Shown: positions 15,491 to 24,409, counted from the first letter of the stretch. The stretch: 29,154 nucleotides of DNA from JBLHKS01 sp047620505 (GCA_047620505.1 JBLHKS010000076.1:1-29154); one strand, 5' to 3'. A program made the numbers and translations. Notes: generated by a model not told the origin, from the letters alone.

Positions 15491-16797
15491 GCTACCAGTT
15501 CATCGATGAGGCCTGTGCTATCCTGAAACCGCTCAGGAACTTCAACTCCGACTCGGTCGAGCAACGTGTGCCACATGTTCGCCATCGGCGTGTTTTCAGG
15601 GAGTTTAAGATGGCCGTGATGCCTAAGACCGAGAGCGCTTCCGCCGGAAATCATCGTAGGAAGATTTCCTCGACTATGCCCGAGACTCATTCCACTTCCG
15701 AAACCTAACACAGTATGATCGAGCAAAGTCGAATCGCCTTCTTTGATCGATTGCAAGCGGTTCAGGAAGTGCGCCCAGTGCTCCATATAATAGGTATCGG
15801 CTTTGGCGAGATCCTCAAGGTTCTTTGGATCGTTCCCGTGATGAGTCAGCGCATGATAATCGCGCAGATTCCATTCCGCGAAAGTGCCACCACGGAGTTC
15901 TGCACGCACAAGATACGATGCAACCCGCGTCGAGTCGGTTTGAAACGCTAACGCAATCAAATCGTACATCAGCCGAGCATAAGTTTCATAGGAAAACTCA
16001 GTTTGGTCTGGATCCATCGGCTTTGAGTAATCTCCGATCCCCTCCAATCCAGGTGTCGGCCGGTCCTTCTTCGACCACTGGACAACGCGCTCCAATTCCT
16101 TCTCCATTTCTCGCACGGAATTCAAATATTGATCCAATTGTCCCTGGTCCGCCTTGCCGAGTTTTCTGTGCAAACGATCCGTGTCTTCGCTAACCAAATC
16201 AAGAATACTTCGTCGCCTTCGCCAATCGACGCCCTGCTTGGATTTTTCCTCGGCGGACGGCTCATAAAACAGCTTCCTGAAAAGCGCCGACGGATCGTTT
16301 TCAGCTGAAAGCGGGACGCCTTGACGGTTGAACGACAACGTTCCGAGCGTCTGGCTGCCAAAGCCGGTTCCCTTGCGAACCGACAACTGCAGCGAAGGAA
16401 AGCGCGTCTGCTTGCCGCCAACCTCAGCAGCGAGTTGGTCGACCGAAATCCCCTGCCGCTCCTCAATCGGAATCCCAGTCGCAAACGGGTAGGTCCCGGA
16501 GTGGCCGCCGCCTTTGGCGAGATGAATTCCAGAAAGCACCGTGAAATTTCCGCGATGTTTTTCCAGCGGTTTGAGAATTCGAGGCGTCGTGAAATCCGGC
16601 CCAAAGTCCGTAGGAAAAAACTGCCGAATGTTCATCCCCATCCCGAAGTAAAAATTGCCGAATCGAGGGACGGATTCTGGCTCCGGCAACGCAAACACCG
16701 AACTCGGCATCATCGCTTCGAGGTAAGGCAAAGCCATTGCGACACCGGCACCGCGAAGAGCGGTTCGACGTGTGATTGAGCACTGTTTGGTCGTCAT
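15487..16797 (-). CDS. DUF1552 family exported protein
   Basis: The 436-residue protein starts with a Tat-like signal (TRRTALRGAGVAMALPYLEAM). It then has the DUF1552 pattern: RFGNFYFGMGMNIRQFFP, LSGIHLAKGGGHSGTYPFATG, SVDQLAAE, SLQLSVRKGTG, LGFGSGMSLGHSRGNLPTMISGG and HHGHLKLPENTPMANMWHTLLDRVGV. DUF1552 genes are almost always paired with DUF1592 genes in Planctomycetota and Verrucomicrobiota, as here; their function is unproven. The start overlaps the end of the DUF1592 gene (ATGA) and the end overlaps the SUMF1 start, so three genes are translationally coupled. It carries no copy of the AGCAGCTGCT palindrome. Confidence 0.92.
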   Translation of the reverse strand: MTTKQCSITRRTALRGAGVAMALPYLEAMMPSSVFALPEPESVPRFGNFYFGMGMNIRQFFPTDFGPDFTTPRILKPLEKHRGNFTVLSGIHLAKGGGHSGTYPFATGIPIEERQGISVDQLAAEVGGKQTRFPSLQLSVRKGTGFGSQTLGTLSFNRQGVPLSAENDPSALFRKLFYEPSAEEKSKQGVDWRRRRSILDLVSEDTDRLHRKLGKADQGQLDQYLNSVREMEKELERVVQWSKKDRPTPGLEGIGDYSKPMDPDQTEFSYETYARLMYDLIALAFQTDSTRVASYLVRAELRGGTFAEWNLRDYHALTHHGNDPKNLEDLAKADTYYMEHWAHFLNRLQSIKEGDSTLLDHTVLGFGSGMSLGHSRGNLPTMISGGSALGLRHHGHLKLPENTPMANMWHTLLDRVGVEVPERFQDSTGLIDELVA

Positions 16798-19286
16798 TTG
16801 GTCAAGAATGCTTCGGATTGAACGAGGGCTTGAATCGCCGATTGAATCGTGTCGCCGTTCTCGGCAAGTTGACTCGCCACGGCATCGATTGCAATGCGGT
16901 CTGTCGCCTCCAAGGGACGACCAATCGCGTATAAAAACAACTTCTCGGCGAAGGCCCGACGAAAGCGATCTTCCTGCTTCCTAAGCAGCGTTTTGAACTC
17001 CTCGAAATCCGCAAATTGCTGGCCATTCGGAAGCTTTCCAGAAGAGACAATCGGCGGAGTTTTATCGCCGCGAAATTCCTCGCCGTTCTGATGCGTTCGC
17101 CACGCGCCCGTCGCGTCGAAATTCTCCAGAGCTAAGCCGTATGGATCAATTCCTCGATGACAATTTGCGCACGCTTCGATCTTCTGATGCTGAAGAAGCC
17201 GCTCACGAACGGTTAGCTGTTCGCCTTTGATATTCGGCTCAACTTCGCCCGCATTCGGTGGCGGAGGAGCTGGCGGATCGTTGAATAAAACTTCTCGAAT
17301 CCAGACACCGCGCGTGACCGGCTTAGTTCGAATTCCGTCCGATCCGGACAGATGAATTCCGGCCTGACCAAGCAGACCGCCGCGATGGGAATCCGCAGGA
17401 AGACTGACTCTGCGCAGTTCACTGCCTTTCACTGGCAGCAAGCCGTAAAACGCAGCAAGCCGTTCGTTTACCATCGCAAAATCGGAATCGAGAAACTCGA
17501 AAATGCTCAGGTTTTTCGTTAGAACTTCGGCGAAAAACGATTCGGTCTCTCGAACCATGTCGGCCGGCAGCTGCTGGTCGAAACCGCGGTAAACTTTGGA
17601 GTCGGGCGCGAAATTCTGGAAGTCGCTCGTCCGCAGCCACTGCGCGGCGAAGCCTTCGGTCAAGGCGCGCGATTTTGGATCGGCGAGCATTCGAGAAACC
17701 TGCCCAGCAAGGTCATCGCGAATTCCTCCGCTTTCGGCCGCGTCAAAAAGCGCCTGATCCGGCATACTCGACCATAGAAAATAGGAAAGCCGCGAGGCGA
17801 GTTCATAATCGTCTAACGGACGCGGCTGATCGTGATCTTCCGGTTCCAAAAGATAGAGAAAATCTGGCGATGTCAGCACGTAGGTCAGGCCGAACTCGAC
17901 CGCTTCTTGAAACGGAGCTCCGTGTTCCATCTCGGCCGCGACGAGCGCCACAACCTTTTCAATCTCCGATTCCTCGACAGGACGCCGAAAAGCCCTCGGC
18001 AAAAGCCGCGCAAAAATTTCCCTGACGTAGTCTTCATCGAGCTCTGCGTCAGCGCCTTTGAAAAGTAGATTGGCGTGGCTGCGCGGCGGCCAGGATTCGT
18101 AAAGCGGGCCCTCGACTTCAATCCAATCCAGAAACATTTTCGGAAACTGATCGAGATTCAAAAGAGCCTCGGTAGGCCGCGTGTAATCGACATAGCCTTC
18201 GGTCAGCATCCTCGCTTGAATCCGCAAACCCTCGGCAAAATCGCCAGCCTTCGCGGCCTCTTCGCCCGCTCGAATCATTTCGCCGTGGCCCGTTGAAGCG
18301 GTTCGCAGATTCTTTGGCCCGGTCAAAATTCCGATGTTCAAGTACGAGGCCGGTTTTGCGTTCGGAAGCGCGGTGAAAGGGATTACGACTTCGTATGTAT
18401 TGGGAGTTTTGCTCAGCTCAACTTCGAAGATCCGAGGCTCTCGACCGTTGATCCGATCGGCGAACAATTTCACGCCTGCAGCGTCGGCGTGCGCGCGAAT
18501 CCGAACGGTATAGAACCCGGTAACCGGAAAAATCAGCGACGAATCCGGATAGAACAGCCCTCTGCCGAGCCTCGTCGCACCGGCGATGATTTCGAGGTCC
18601 GACTCCCGCTCACGGATCGTTGGCGAATTGAGCACGTACTGAAATCCAGACGTTGTGCTTGTGTGTTCGAACTGGAAACGCCTGACCTGAGTTGGAGTGG
18701 CAGGCGGTCCGTCGACCATGACTCGAGACGCGACCTCTTTTGCGACCATGAAATAATTGTCCAGCAACGAAGGGTCTAACATCAGCACAGAACCGGCCTT
18801 ATCGAAGCCTTCGTAAGTCGCATCCGGCGGCAGAATCGTGCTCGGATCTTCTCCCGGAAGATACGGAGGAAGCAGCAGCAGATCACGAATCGTGTTAGCG
18901 TACTCAGCTCGATTCAACCGACGCAGCAAAACCCGCCCGCCCGATCCAACTGCCCGTTTCGACGCTTCGCGAAGCTGCTCGGCGATCCAAGCGACAATTT
19001 GGGCGTGTTCAGCAGCTGCTGGCCGCGGTTCGTCCTCCGGCGGCATCTCATCGAGGTTAAGGTTGTCCATGACCTCGATCCAGACATCCGCGTTAGCTGC
19101 GGTGTCGAACTCCGCAGTCAGGCTGTTCAATCGCAGATCACCTTTTTGCTTTTCGGCGCCGTGACAGGCCAAGCAGTGTGCCTCTAAGAATGGCCGCACA
19201 GTCCCCTCAAACAACGGCGGTGCCCCTAACGCGCCTCCAGAAATCACGGCGCTGAAAACGAAAATAACGATGGACGATCTGATCAT
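16794..19286 (-). CDS. DUF1587/1592/1588/1585/1595 multidomain cytochrome c-type protein
   Basis: The 830-residue protein has a signal peptide (MIRSSIVIFVFSAVISGGALG) followed by a planctomycete cytochrome motif C38-L-A-C-H (residues 38-42) with GAEKQKGDLRL. It then shows RRLNRAEYANTIRDLL (DUF1587), ARLLPRAFRRPVEESEI (DUF1595), YELASRLSYFLWSSMPDQAL (DUF1592), LLGQAGIHLSGSDGIRTKPVTRGVW with ACANCHRGIDPYGLALENFD (DUF1588, a second CxxCH) and a DUF1585 tail (GRPLEATDRIAIDAV). It is a periplasmic c-type haem protein of unknown activity, made with DUF1552. I chose ATG 19286, because the upstream ATG 19343 puts 19 extra residues before a good signal peptide and has an ill-placed ribosome site. Confidence 0.92.
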   Translation of the reverse strand: MIRSSIVIFVFSAVISGGALGAPPLFEGTVRPFLEAHCLACHGAEKQKGDLRLNSLTAEFDTAANADVWIEVMDNLNLDEMPPEDEPRPAAAEHAQIVAWIAEQLREASKRAVGSGGRVLLRRLNRAEYANTIRDLLLLPPYLPGEDPSTILPPDATYEGFDKAGSVLMLDPSLLDNYFMVAKEVASRVMVDGPPATPTQVRRFQFEHTSTTSGFQYVLNSPTIRERESDLEIIAGATRLGRGLFYPDSSLIFPVTGFYTVRIRAHADAAGVKLFADRINGREPRIFEVELSKTPNTYEVVIPFTALPNAKPASYLNIGILTGPKNLRTASTGHGEMIRAGEEAAKAGDFAEGLRIQARMLTEGYVDYTRPTEALLNLDQFPKMFLDWIEVEGPLYESWPPRSHANLLFKGADAELDEDYVREIFARLLPRAFRRPVEESEIEKVVALVAAEMEHGAPFQEAVEFGLTYVLTSPDFLYLLEPEDHDQPRPLDDYELASRLSYFLWSSMPDQALFDAAESGGIRDDLAGQVSRMLADPKSRALTEGFAAQWLRTSDFQNFAPDSKVYRGFDQQLPADMVRETESFFAEVLTKNLSIFEFLDSDFAMVNERLAAFYGLLPVKGSELRRVSLPADSHRGGLLGQAGIHLSGSDGIRTKPVTRGVWIREVLFNDPPAPPPPNAGEVEPNIKGEQLTVRERLLQHQKIEACANCHRGIDPYGLALENFDATGAWRTHQNGEEFRGDKTPPIVSSGKLPNGQQFADFEEFKTLLRKQEDRFRRAFAEKLFLYAIGRPLEATDRIAIDAVASQLAENGDTIQSAIQALVQSEAFLTK
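17566..17575. repeat. Near-match to the palindrome (9 of 10)
   Basis: GGCAGCTGCT in the DUF1592 gene, read Q-Q-L-P. It lies in the largest gap between exact copies (15452-19011) and could be a degenerate copy. Confidence 0.45.
19011..19020. repeat. Iterated palindrome, copy 14
   Basis: In the DUF1592 gene (minus), read P-A-A-A-E; full 12-mer. Confidence 0.9.
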
Positions 19287-19372
19287 GAAATCGAAAAACT
19301 CTCCAAGAAACACGGCGAACACGTGCCCGACTTTCAGTGGCATTCCTTGAATTCCACTGAATTCTTCAACCC
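19287..19372. promoter_or_regulatory. Divergent promoter region with paired GAATTC dyads
   Basis: This gap separates the DUF1592 operon from the TIM-barrel gene. It contains two GAATTC sites close together within a TTGAA...TTCAA dyad near 19348-19370. It could be an operator or promoter for both genes; no clear -35/-10 pair was recognised. Confidence 0.25.
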
Positions 19373-20278
19373 ATGAAAAAATTGAATCGAAGACGCTTCC
19401 TTTTGGGCTCCGCTGCCGCCGGAATTCTCGCGCCGTTCATGAACAGCGCCGGCCAGATCGCCAAGCCGCGAATCAGCGCCTGCGACTGGTCGATCGGGAT
19501 GAAGCAAACGCCAGAGGCTCTGAAATTGGCTCAGCAAATTGGTTTGGACGGCGTCGAAGTCAGTTTCAGCGATGGCGGAGAATTCGATCTGCGGAAGCGC
19601 GAGGTTCGCAAAACGTATTACGAAACCTCGCGCAAAACCGGAGTGGTGATCGCGTCGCTCGCGATGGGCGTGCTCAACCAACGACCGTTCGCGACCGATC
19701 CGGACTCGCCGAAATGGGTAGCCGATTGCATCGAGACCATGGCGACGATGAAGGCCGAGGCTTTCGAGATGTCAGACGACAAACTGGCTTCTCGAGTTGC
19801 CCCGAGTGTTGTGCTGCTCGCCTTTTTCGGGAAAGGCGACATCAACGGCAAGCCGGAATTGATGAAGGCGACGATTGAGCGATTAAAAAGGCTGGCACCG
19901 CAGGCAGAAAAAGCTGGCGTGGTTCTTGGCCTCGAAACTCGGCTGAATGCCGACGATCATCTCGAAATCCTAACCGCCGTCGACTCGCCCTCTGTAAAAG
20001 TTTACTACGACACTCGGAACATGGCAGACATGGGCTATCCGCTGTTGGAAGACATCCGAAAAATCGGCGGCGAGAATCTTTGCGGGAGCCTTCACTTTAA
20101 AGAAAAGCAGGTGACTCTCGGCAAGGGCGATATCGATTTCGTCGCGTTCAAAAATGAGCTCGATAAACTCAAATTCGAAGGCTGGCTGACGATCGAGTCA
20201 TCGCTCCCGAAGGACGCGGAAGTTCTCGATGCCTACCGCGAAAACGCAGCCTACCTGCGCTCGCTCTTTTCGGCCTGA
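19373..20278 (+). CDS. Tat-exported xylose isomerase-like TIM-barrel (sugar phosphate isomerase/epimerase family)
   Basis: This is a 301-residue protein with a Tat-type signal (NRRRFLLGSAAAGIL). The AP endonuclease 2 / xylose isomerase-like barrel has a plausible metal set: E188 (LGLETR), D213 (VYYDTRN), H241 (GSLHFKEK) and E275 (LTIES). Such exported isomerase-like proteins are common in this phylum, and their sugar substrates are mostly unknown. Start ATG 19373 gives the Tat motif near the N-terminus. It is divergent from the DUF1592 operon and 111 bases ahead of the DsbD-like gene. No AGCAGCTGCT copy is present. Confidence 0.85.
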   Translation: MKKLNRRRFLLGSAAAGILAPFMNSAGQIAKPRISACDWSIGMKQTPEALKLAQQIGLDGVEVSFSDGGEFDLRKREVRKTYYETSRKTGVVIASLAMGVLNQRPFATDPDSPKWVADCIETMATMKAEAFEMSDDKLASRVAPSVVLLAFFGKGDINGKPELMKATIERLKRLAPQAEKAGVVLGLETRLNADDHLEILTAVDSPSVKVYYDTRNMADMGYPLLEDIRKIGGENLCGSLHFKEKQVTLGKGDIDFVAFKNELDKLKFEGWLTIESSLPKDAEVLDAYRENAAYLRSLFSA

Positions 20279-20389
20279 CACAATCAAATGGGCGCAGAAG
20301 CCAAAAAGTGAACCACGACAAATCGTTGCAATCATTTGCGGCCAGCGAGCGTCAGTGTGAGAGTCTTGACCGCAAAATTCAGCCAATTT
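20279..20389. other. Intergenic gap before the DsbD-like gene
   Basis: These 111 bases hold no ORF I would call. The DsbD frame stays open from a TTG at 20336, but ATG 20390 directly precedes the signal peptide and is preferred. I see no clear terminator or promoter. Confidence 0.3.
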
Positions 20390-22504
20390 ATGAAACAAAT
20401 TCCGCTTCTCGCCAGCCTCCTGCTGGTTTTCATCGCCTCGAACGTCGCTTGCCAAGCCGAGCCAGTCCGCGCTCAAGGCCTATCGATCGAGTTGATCGCA
20501 GAAAACGAAACGATTGTTCCGGGTGAACCGTTCACTGTGGGCCTGAGTTACAAAATCGATCCAAAATGGCATACCTTCTGGATCAACCCGGGGCAGGCTG
20601 GCGAGGCAACCGAGATGGAGTGGAACCTGCCTGAAGGATTCAAGGTCAGCGCCCTCAAATATCCGACACCGCACACTTTTACGGCGTCGGGCTCGATCGG
20701 CGTCGGCTACGAGAACAGCGCCGTCCTGCTTGCCGAAATTATTCCGCCTGACGATCTGGAAATCGGAAGTTCGGTGAAAATTGCGGGCAACGCGAAATGG
20801 CAGGTCTGCGCTGATTTCTGCACCCAGGGCGACGCGGATTTAAGCTTGGAGCTTGTGGTCGCGGAAAGCGCGAAGGCGAGCGCGAACGGGTTAGCAATCA
20901 CGACAGCCAAAGCTGAGCTGGCCAAATCCGTAGACTGGCCGATTTCGGCTGAGATCGATCTTGAGGCCAAAACCGCGGTGTTTTCGATCGAGCACGGAGG
21001 TAAAATCACGGCGACCGAGGGGCTCCAATTCTTCAATTCGCAGTACGTCCCCTACGCGTCGATGGTCGATTTCAACACGCCGATCACGTTTGAACTCGCG
21101 GGCGACGTCCTCAAAATCTCGGCGTCCGTCAGCAAGAGCTACAAGGGCGAAGTGCCTGAATTTATCGAAGGAATGCTCGTTTCGGAATCCGGATTTGCTG
21201 ATGATCTCGGGCATTCGATCTGGCTGACGAACGATCCAAACGCCGCCTCATCTGCGGCCCCCCAGTCAGCAGCTGCTCCCGTCGGTGCTCCGGAAGAACA
21301 CAGTTTCTGGAAAGTACTGATCTACGCTTTCATCGGCGGTTTGATTCTGAACATCATGCCCTGCGTTTTTCCGGTGATCTCGCTCAAAGTGCTGAGTTTC
21401 GTTCAGCAGGGCGGCGAAGATCGGCGCAAAGTCGCGATGCACGGATTCGTTTTCGCAGCGGGCATCCTCGTATTTTTCTGGATTGTCCTGGCAGTTCTGT
21501 TAGGCGTCCGCTCAGTCTTCGGAGTCACAGCTGGTGGCTGGGGAACGCAGTTTCAGGACCCGCTGTTCGTCACGCTGATGGCCTTCCTGATTCTGGTGAT
21601 CGCGCTGAATCTGTTCGGCGTGTTTGAAATCGGCGGCGGCCTGACTGGAGTCGGAGGGAAGCTCACCGAGTCTTCTGGTTATGCTGGTTCGTTCTGGAGT
21701 GGCGCGCTGGCTGTCGTCCTCGCGACGCCCTGCACGGCTCCGTTCATGGGTTCCGCGATTGCCTACGCGCTCAACGCCCCGGTTATTTCTGCGTTCGCGG
21801 TATTCACGATGATGGGAATCGGAATGTCCTCGCTTTACGTTATTTTATCGGTGATTCCGGGCTTAATTAACCGTCTTCCAAAGCCAGGAATGTGGATGGT
21901 CAAGTTCAAACAATTCATGGGCTTCCCGATGATCGCTGTCGTTCTCTGGCTCGTTTTTATCGCGGTGCATCTGCTCGACACAACCGGGATCGCCTTGTTT
22001 TTCGTCGGCCTGACCCTGCTCTCGATCGGCACCTGGTGGTTCGGCTCCTTCAACACGCCGATCAACGGGGCGCGGGCTCGAATCATCGCGAAAGTCGCCA
22101 CAGTCGCGCTTCTCGGCGGCGGAGTCTGGGCTGCGGTGGCGAGTGCCAACTATCCGAAACCGCACAAATTCCAGAACGTCGAAGCCGAAATCGCCCAGCT
22201 TCAGAGCGAAGGAAAACACGTCTTCGTCGACTTCACCGCCCTCTGGTGCGCGCAGTGCCAGACGAACAAAATCGCGATGCACTCGGAAGAGGTCGAAGCC
22301 GCATTCAAGGAAAACAACGTCACTTTTCTTGAGGTCGATTGGACGACGAAGGACCCTGAAATTCTCCGCGTTCTCCAAAAATATGGGGCCGAGGGAATCC
22401 CGTTCTACCTGCAGTTCGACGCCGACTCGTCCAAGCCGCCGACCGTTCTCCCAGCCACGCTCACGAATGGCGTGATTCTGGAATATCTCGAAAAACTGAA
22501 GTGA
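20390..22504 (+). CDS. DsbD/ScsB-like thiol:disulfide interchange protein
   Basis: This 704-residue three-domain protein begins with a signal peptide (MKQIPLLASLLLVFIASNVA). The periplasmic N-terminal domain contains HTFWINPGQAG and a cysteine pair in QVCADFCTQGD. A CcdA-like membrane domain of about eight segments carries the redox cysteines in IMPCVFPVISLK and ATPCTAPFMGSA. A C-terminal thioredoxin domain has W-C-A-Q-C (VDFTALWCAQCQTNK). The family carries electrons from cytoplasmic thioredoxin to periplasmic thiols. This fits a neighbourhood rich in exported cysteine, haem and copper proteins. It is followed by a hairpin at 22514 and then the ECF sigma gene. Confidence 0.9.
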   Translation: MKQIPLLASLLLVFIASNVACQAEPVRAQGLSIELIAENETIVPGEPFTVGLSYKIDPKWHTFWINPGQAGEATEMEWNLPEGFKVSALKYPTPHTFTASGSIGVGYENSAVLLAEIIPPDDLEIGSSVKIAGNAKWQVCADFCTQGDADLSLELVVAESAKASANGLAITTAKAELAKSVDWPISAEIDLEAKTAVFSIEHGGKITATEGLQFFNSQYVPYASMVDFNTPITFELAGDVLKISASVSKSYKGEVPEFIEGMLVSESGFADDLGHSIWLTNDPNAASSAAPQSAAAPVGAPEEHSFWKVLIYAFIGGLILNIMPCVFPVISLKVLSFVQQGGEDRRKVAMHGFVFAAGILVFFWIVLAVLLGVRSVFGVTAGGWGTQFQDPLFVTLMAFLILVIALNLFGVFEIGGGLTGVGGKLTESSGYAGSFWSGALAVVLATPCTAPFMGSAIAYALNAPVISAFAVFTMMGIGMSSLYVILSVIPGLINRLPKPGMWMVKFKQFMGFPMIAVVLWLVFIAVHLLDTTGIALFFVGLTLLSIGTWWFGSFNTPINGARARIIAKVATVALLGGGVWAAVASANYPKPHKFQNVEAEIAQLQSEGKHVFVDFTALWCAQCQTNKIAMHSEEVEAAFKENNVTFLEVDWTTKDPEILRVLQKYGAEGIPFYLQFDADSSKPPTVLPATLTNGVILEYLEKLK
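21268..21277. repeat. Iterated palindrome, copy 15
   Basis: In the DsbD-like gene, in the linker before the membrane domain, read S-A-A-A-P. Confidence 0.9.
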
Positions 22505-22513
22505 AATCGCAGC

Positions 22514-22546
22514 CGAGGCCCGTCAGCAGCTGCTGGCCGCGCCTCG
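22514..22546 (+). terminator. Possible hairpin after the DsbD-like gene, built around the palindrome
   Basis: CGAGGC at 22514-22519 pairs with GCCTCG at 22541-22546, with the self-complementary CAGCAGCTGCTG between. There is no T-run after it, so a factor-independent terminator is uncertain. It starts 10 bases after the DsbD stop. Confidence 0.3.
22525..22534. repeat. Iterated palindrome, copy 16 (intergenic)
   Basis: The only non-coding copy, inside the hairpin between the DsbD-like and sigma factor genes; full 12-mer. Confidence 0.9.
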
Positions 22547-22640
22547 ACCGAAAAACGTGGGCAACCTCATCGTTCCGTTTGGGTTTACATCGTCGAAGCG
22601 CCGCGTAAATTTCGCGTCCGCTCCGGCTTAACTCAAATCG

Positions 22641-23291
22641 ATGGAACCCCTCGCTGACGCAGACGCGCCCCAGACCCCAAACCAATCCCCTGAGCCGGAC
22701 TCTCCCGAGGCGATCAACGAACTCAGCATCGCGCTGATGGTCAAAATCGGGCAGGGCGACCACGAAGCCTTTGCGCGCCTCGTCGGAATTCATCAGCACG
22801 CTGTCGTCGGTACGGTGGCGAAAATGCTCGGAAACGCGAGCGACGCCGAGGACATCGGGCAGCAGGTTTTCGTCCGAGTCTGGAAATCCGCCCATCGCTA
22901 CCAGCCGAGCGCGAAATTCACGACCTGGCTTTTCACGATCACGCGGAACCTCGTTTTTAACGAAACTCGTCGCCGTCAACGCAAGCCAGTCGTTAGCCTC
23001 GAGGAGCGGGAAGAGGAGCATCACATCCCGACGACGATCGATGCCGGAATGACGCCGGACGAGTCCACTTTGCATGCCGAATTGGAGAAGGCCGTCGATG
23101 CCGCGATCCAGCAGCTGCCGGAAAAACAGCGAATGGCGGTCGTGCTTCGGCGATATGAGGAAATGCCGTATGAAGAGATCGGCGCGATTTTGAAACTGTC
23201 GCTTTCGGCAGTCAAAAGCCTGCTTTTCCGCGCGCGGGCGCAGTTAAAGGAGAATCTGAAGTCATATCTGGAGCCTGAAGGAGAAGTTTAG
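22641..23291 (+). CDS. ECF-type RNA polymerase sigma factor
   Basis: The 216-residue protein has an acidic, proline-rich N-terminus. Region 2 (about residues 40-115) includes HEAFARLVGIHQ, ASDAEDIGQQVFVRVWKS, FTTWLFTITRN and VFNETRRRQRK. Region 4 (about 150-205) includes QQLPEKQRMAVVLRRYEEMPYEEIGAILKLSLSAVKSLLFRARAQL. It redirects RNA polymerase to its own promoter set. No anti-sigma gene (zinc-finger or transmembrane) follows; the next gene, 8 bases downstream, is a lipoprotein hydrolase. The target promoter could not be read from the 136-base region upstream. Confidence 0.92.
   Translation: MEPLADADAPQTPNQSPEPDSPEAINELSIALMVKIGQGDHEAFARLVGIHQHAVVGTVAKMLGNASDAEDIGQQVFVRVWKSAHRYQPSAKFTTWLFTITRNLVFNETRRRQRKPVVSLEEREEEHHIPTTIDAGMTPDESTLHAELEKAVDAAIQQLPEKQRMAVVLRRYEEMPYEEIGAILKLSLSAVKSLLFRARAQLKENLKSYLEPEGEV
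23110..23119. repeat. Near-match to the palindrome (9 of 10)
   Basis: AGCAGCTGCC in the sigma factor gene at the conserved QQLPEKQR segment, where protein constraint alone could explain it. Confidence 0.35.
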
Positions 23292-23299
23292 CAGAATAC

Positions 23300-24367
23300 G
23301 TGAAGCTTCCCGCCGTTAACGATGTCATTGGACCGCTTGCAGCGATTGTCATTCTGTCATCGCTGCTGACAGGGTGCGTGACCTTAAACCCTGAAGATCT
23401 GAGCCCTTCTGATTTTCGACAGAAGTACTGCTCGGGATCGAAGTTTAACTTGGATGTCGATGGCGACCAGATCTCCGTCCACTACCGGGATGAGGGCAGT
23501 GGCCCGGTTCTGATCCTCCTCCATGGGGTTTGCGACTCGTTGCACACCTGGGATGATTGGAAGGAAGAGCTGAAGGACGATTTCCGAATTATCCGCTGCG
23601 ATTTTCCGCCCTTTGGACTGACCGGCTCATTTGATGACCGCCAGATCTCGGAGCCGAGATGGCTTGCATTCATTGATGCTTTTTTGGATGAGTTAGGGAT
23701 TGAACAAGCAATGTTCGCTGGCAACTCGCTCGGTGGAGGGCTTGCCTGGCGCTACGCATCAAGCCGTCCTGAGAGGGTAGAAAAACTGGTCTTGCTCGAT
23801 CCTCCTGGTTTTGTCCTTCGAAAGGAGCTGCCGCTGGAACTAAAAGCGGCCAGAGCCAAGCCTGTCGCCAAGTTTCTCCGTCGCGTGATGCCGGAGCCTG
23901 GTTGGAAACTCGTCATCAATCGGCTTTATCGTGGCGGAGTCTTACGATCGTTCCCGCGTGACGCCGAGCTTCAGGAGCAACGCTGTCGAGAGGACGCAGA
24001 ACGCTTTTATGATTTGAGCAATCTCAAAGAGAACCGGAATGAGTACCTTCACGTTTTTGAAGAATTGTTCGAAATCTCGGCGAACGAAAATTACGAAACG
24101 ATCGGCGCAAGAATCGAAAGGATAGAAGCGCCTATTCTCCTTCTTTGGGGAGCCGATGACCCTTGGTTCCCGCCATCTGCTCCCAAGGGAAATGGCAAAA
24201 CTGAACTCGAGCTCTGGGCGAAGTACGTTCGAACTGCGTTAACGATCGTAGTTTACGAGGATGTCGGGCACATGCCTCAGCGACAAATCCCGAAAATGTC
24301 GGCTGCGGATGCGAGGCGTTTTCTTCTTGGTAATCGACTTAGTGAAGAAGCGCCAAGTGCGGAGTGA
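23300..24367 (+). CDS. Alpha/beta hydrolase lipoprotein
   Basis: The 355-residue protein has a lipoprotein signal with lipobox L-T-G-C26 (SSLLTGCVTL). It is an alpha/beta hydrolase: the oxyanion segment is LILLHGVCDS, the nucleophile elbow is G-N-S143-L-G-G, a catalytic Asp candidate is in LLLWGADDPWF, and His is in DVGHMPQ. It is probably a membrane-anchored esterase of unknown substrate. It begins at GTG 23300, 8 bases after the ECF sigma factor, so cotranscription is likely. It reads as less GC-biased than its neighbours and holds no AGCAGCTGCT copy, which may hint at separate origin, but this is by eye. Confidence 0.85.
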   Translation: MKLPAVNDVIGPLAAIVILSSLLTGCVTLNPEDLSPSDFRQKYCSGSKFNLDVDGDQISVHYRDEGSGPVLILLHGVCDSLHTWDDWKEELKDDFRIIRCDFPPFGLTGSFDDRQISEPRWLAFIDAFLDELGIEQAMFAGNSLGGGLAWRYASSRPERVEKLVLLDPPGFVLRKELPLELKAARAKPVAKFLRRVMPEPGWKLVINRLYRGGVLRSFPRDAELQEQRCREDAERFYDLSNLKENRNEYLHVFEELFEISANENYETIGARIERIEAPILLLWGADDPWFPPSAPKGNGKTELELWAKYVRTALTIVVYEDVGHMPQRQIPKMSAADARRFLLGNRLSEEAPSAE

Positions 24368-24409
24368 GAACTTCTTCCGATCATCATCAGTTATTAAGTG
24401 GTTACACTG

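Noticed and set aside
19287..19343. Upstream ATG start for the DUF1592 gene
   Set aside because: It adds 19 residues before a well-formed signal peptide and its AAGGA directly abuts the ATG.
20336..20389. TTG start for the DsbD-like gene
   Set aside because: The extension lacks signal-peptide character; ATG 20390 begins the signal peptide.
22555..22600. ECF-type autoregulatory promoter (GCAACCT ... CGTC) upstream of the sigma factor
   Set aside because: The spacing is about 23 bases rather than 16-17, so the match is not credible.
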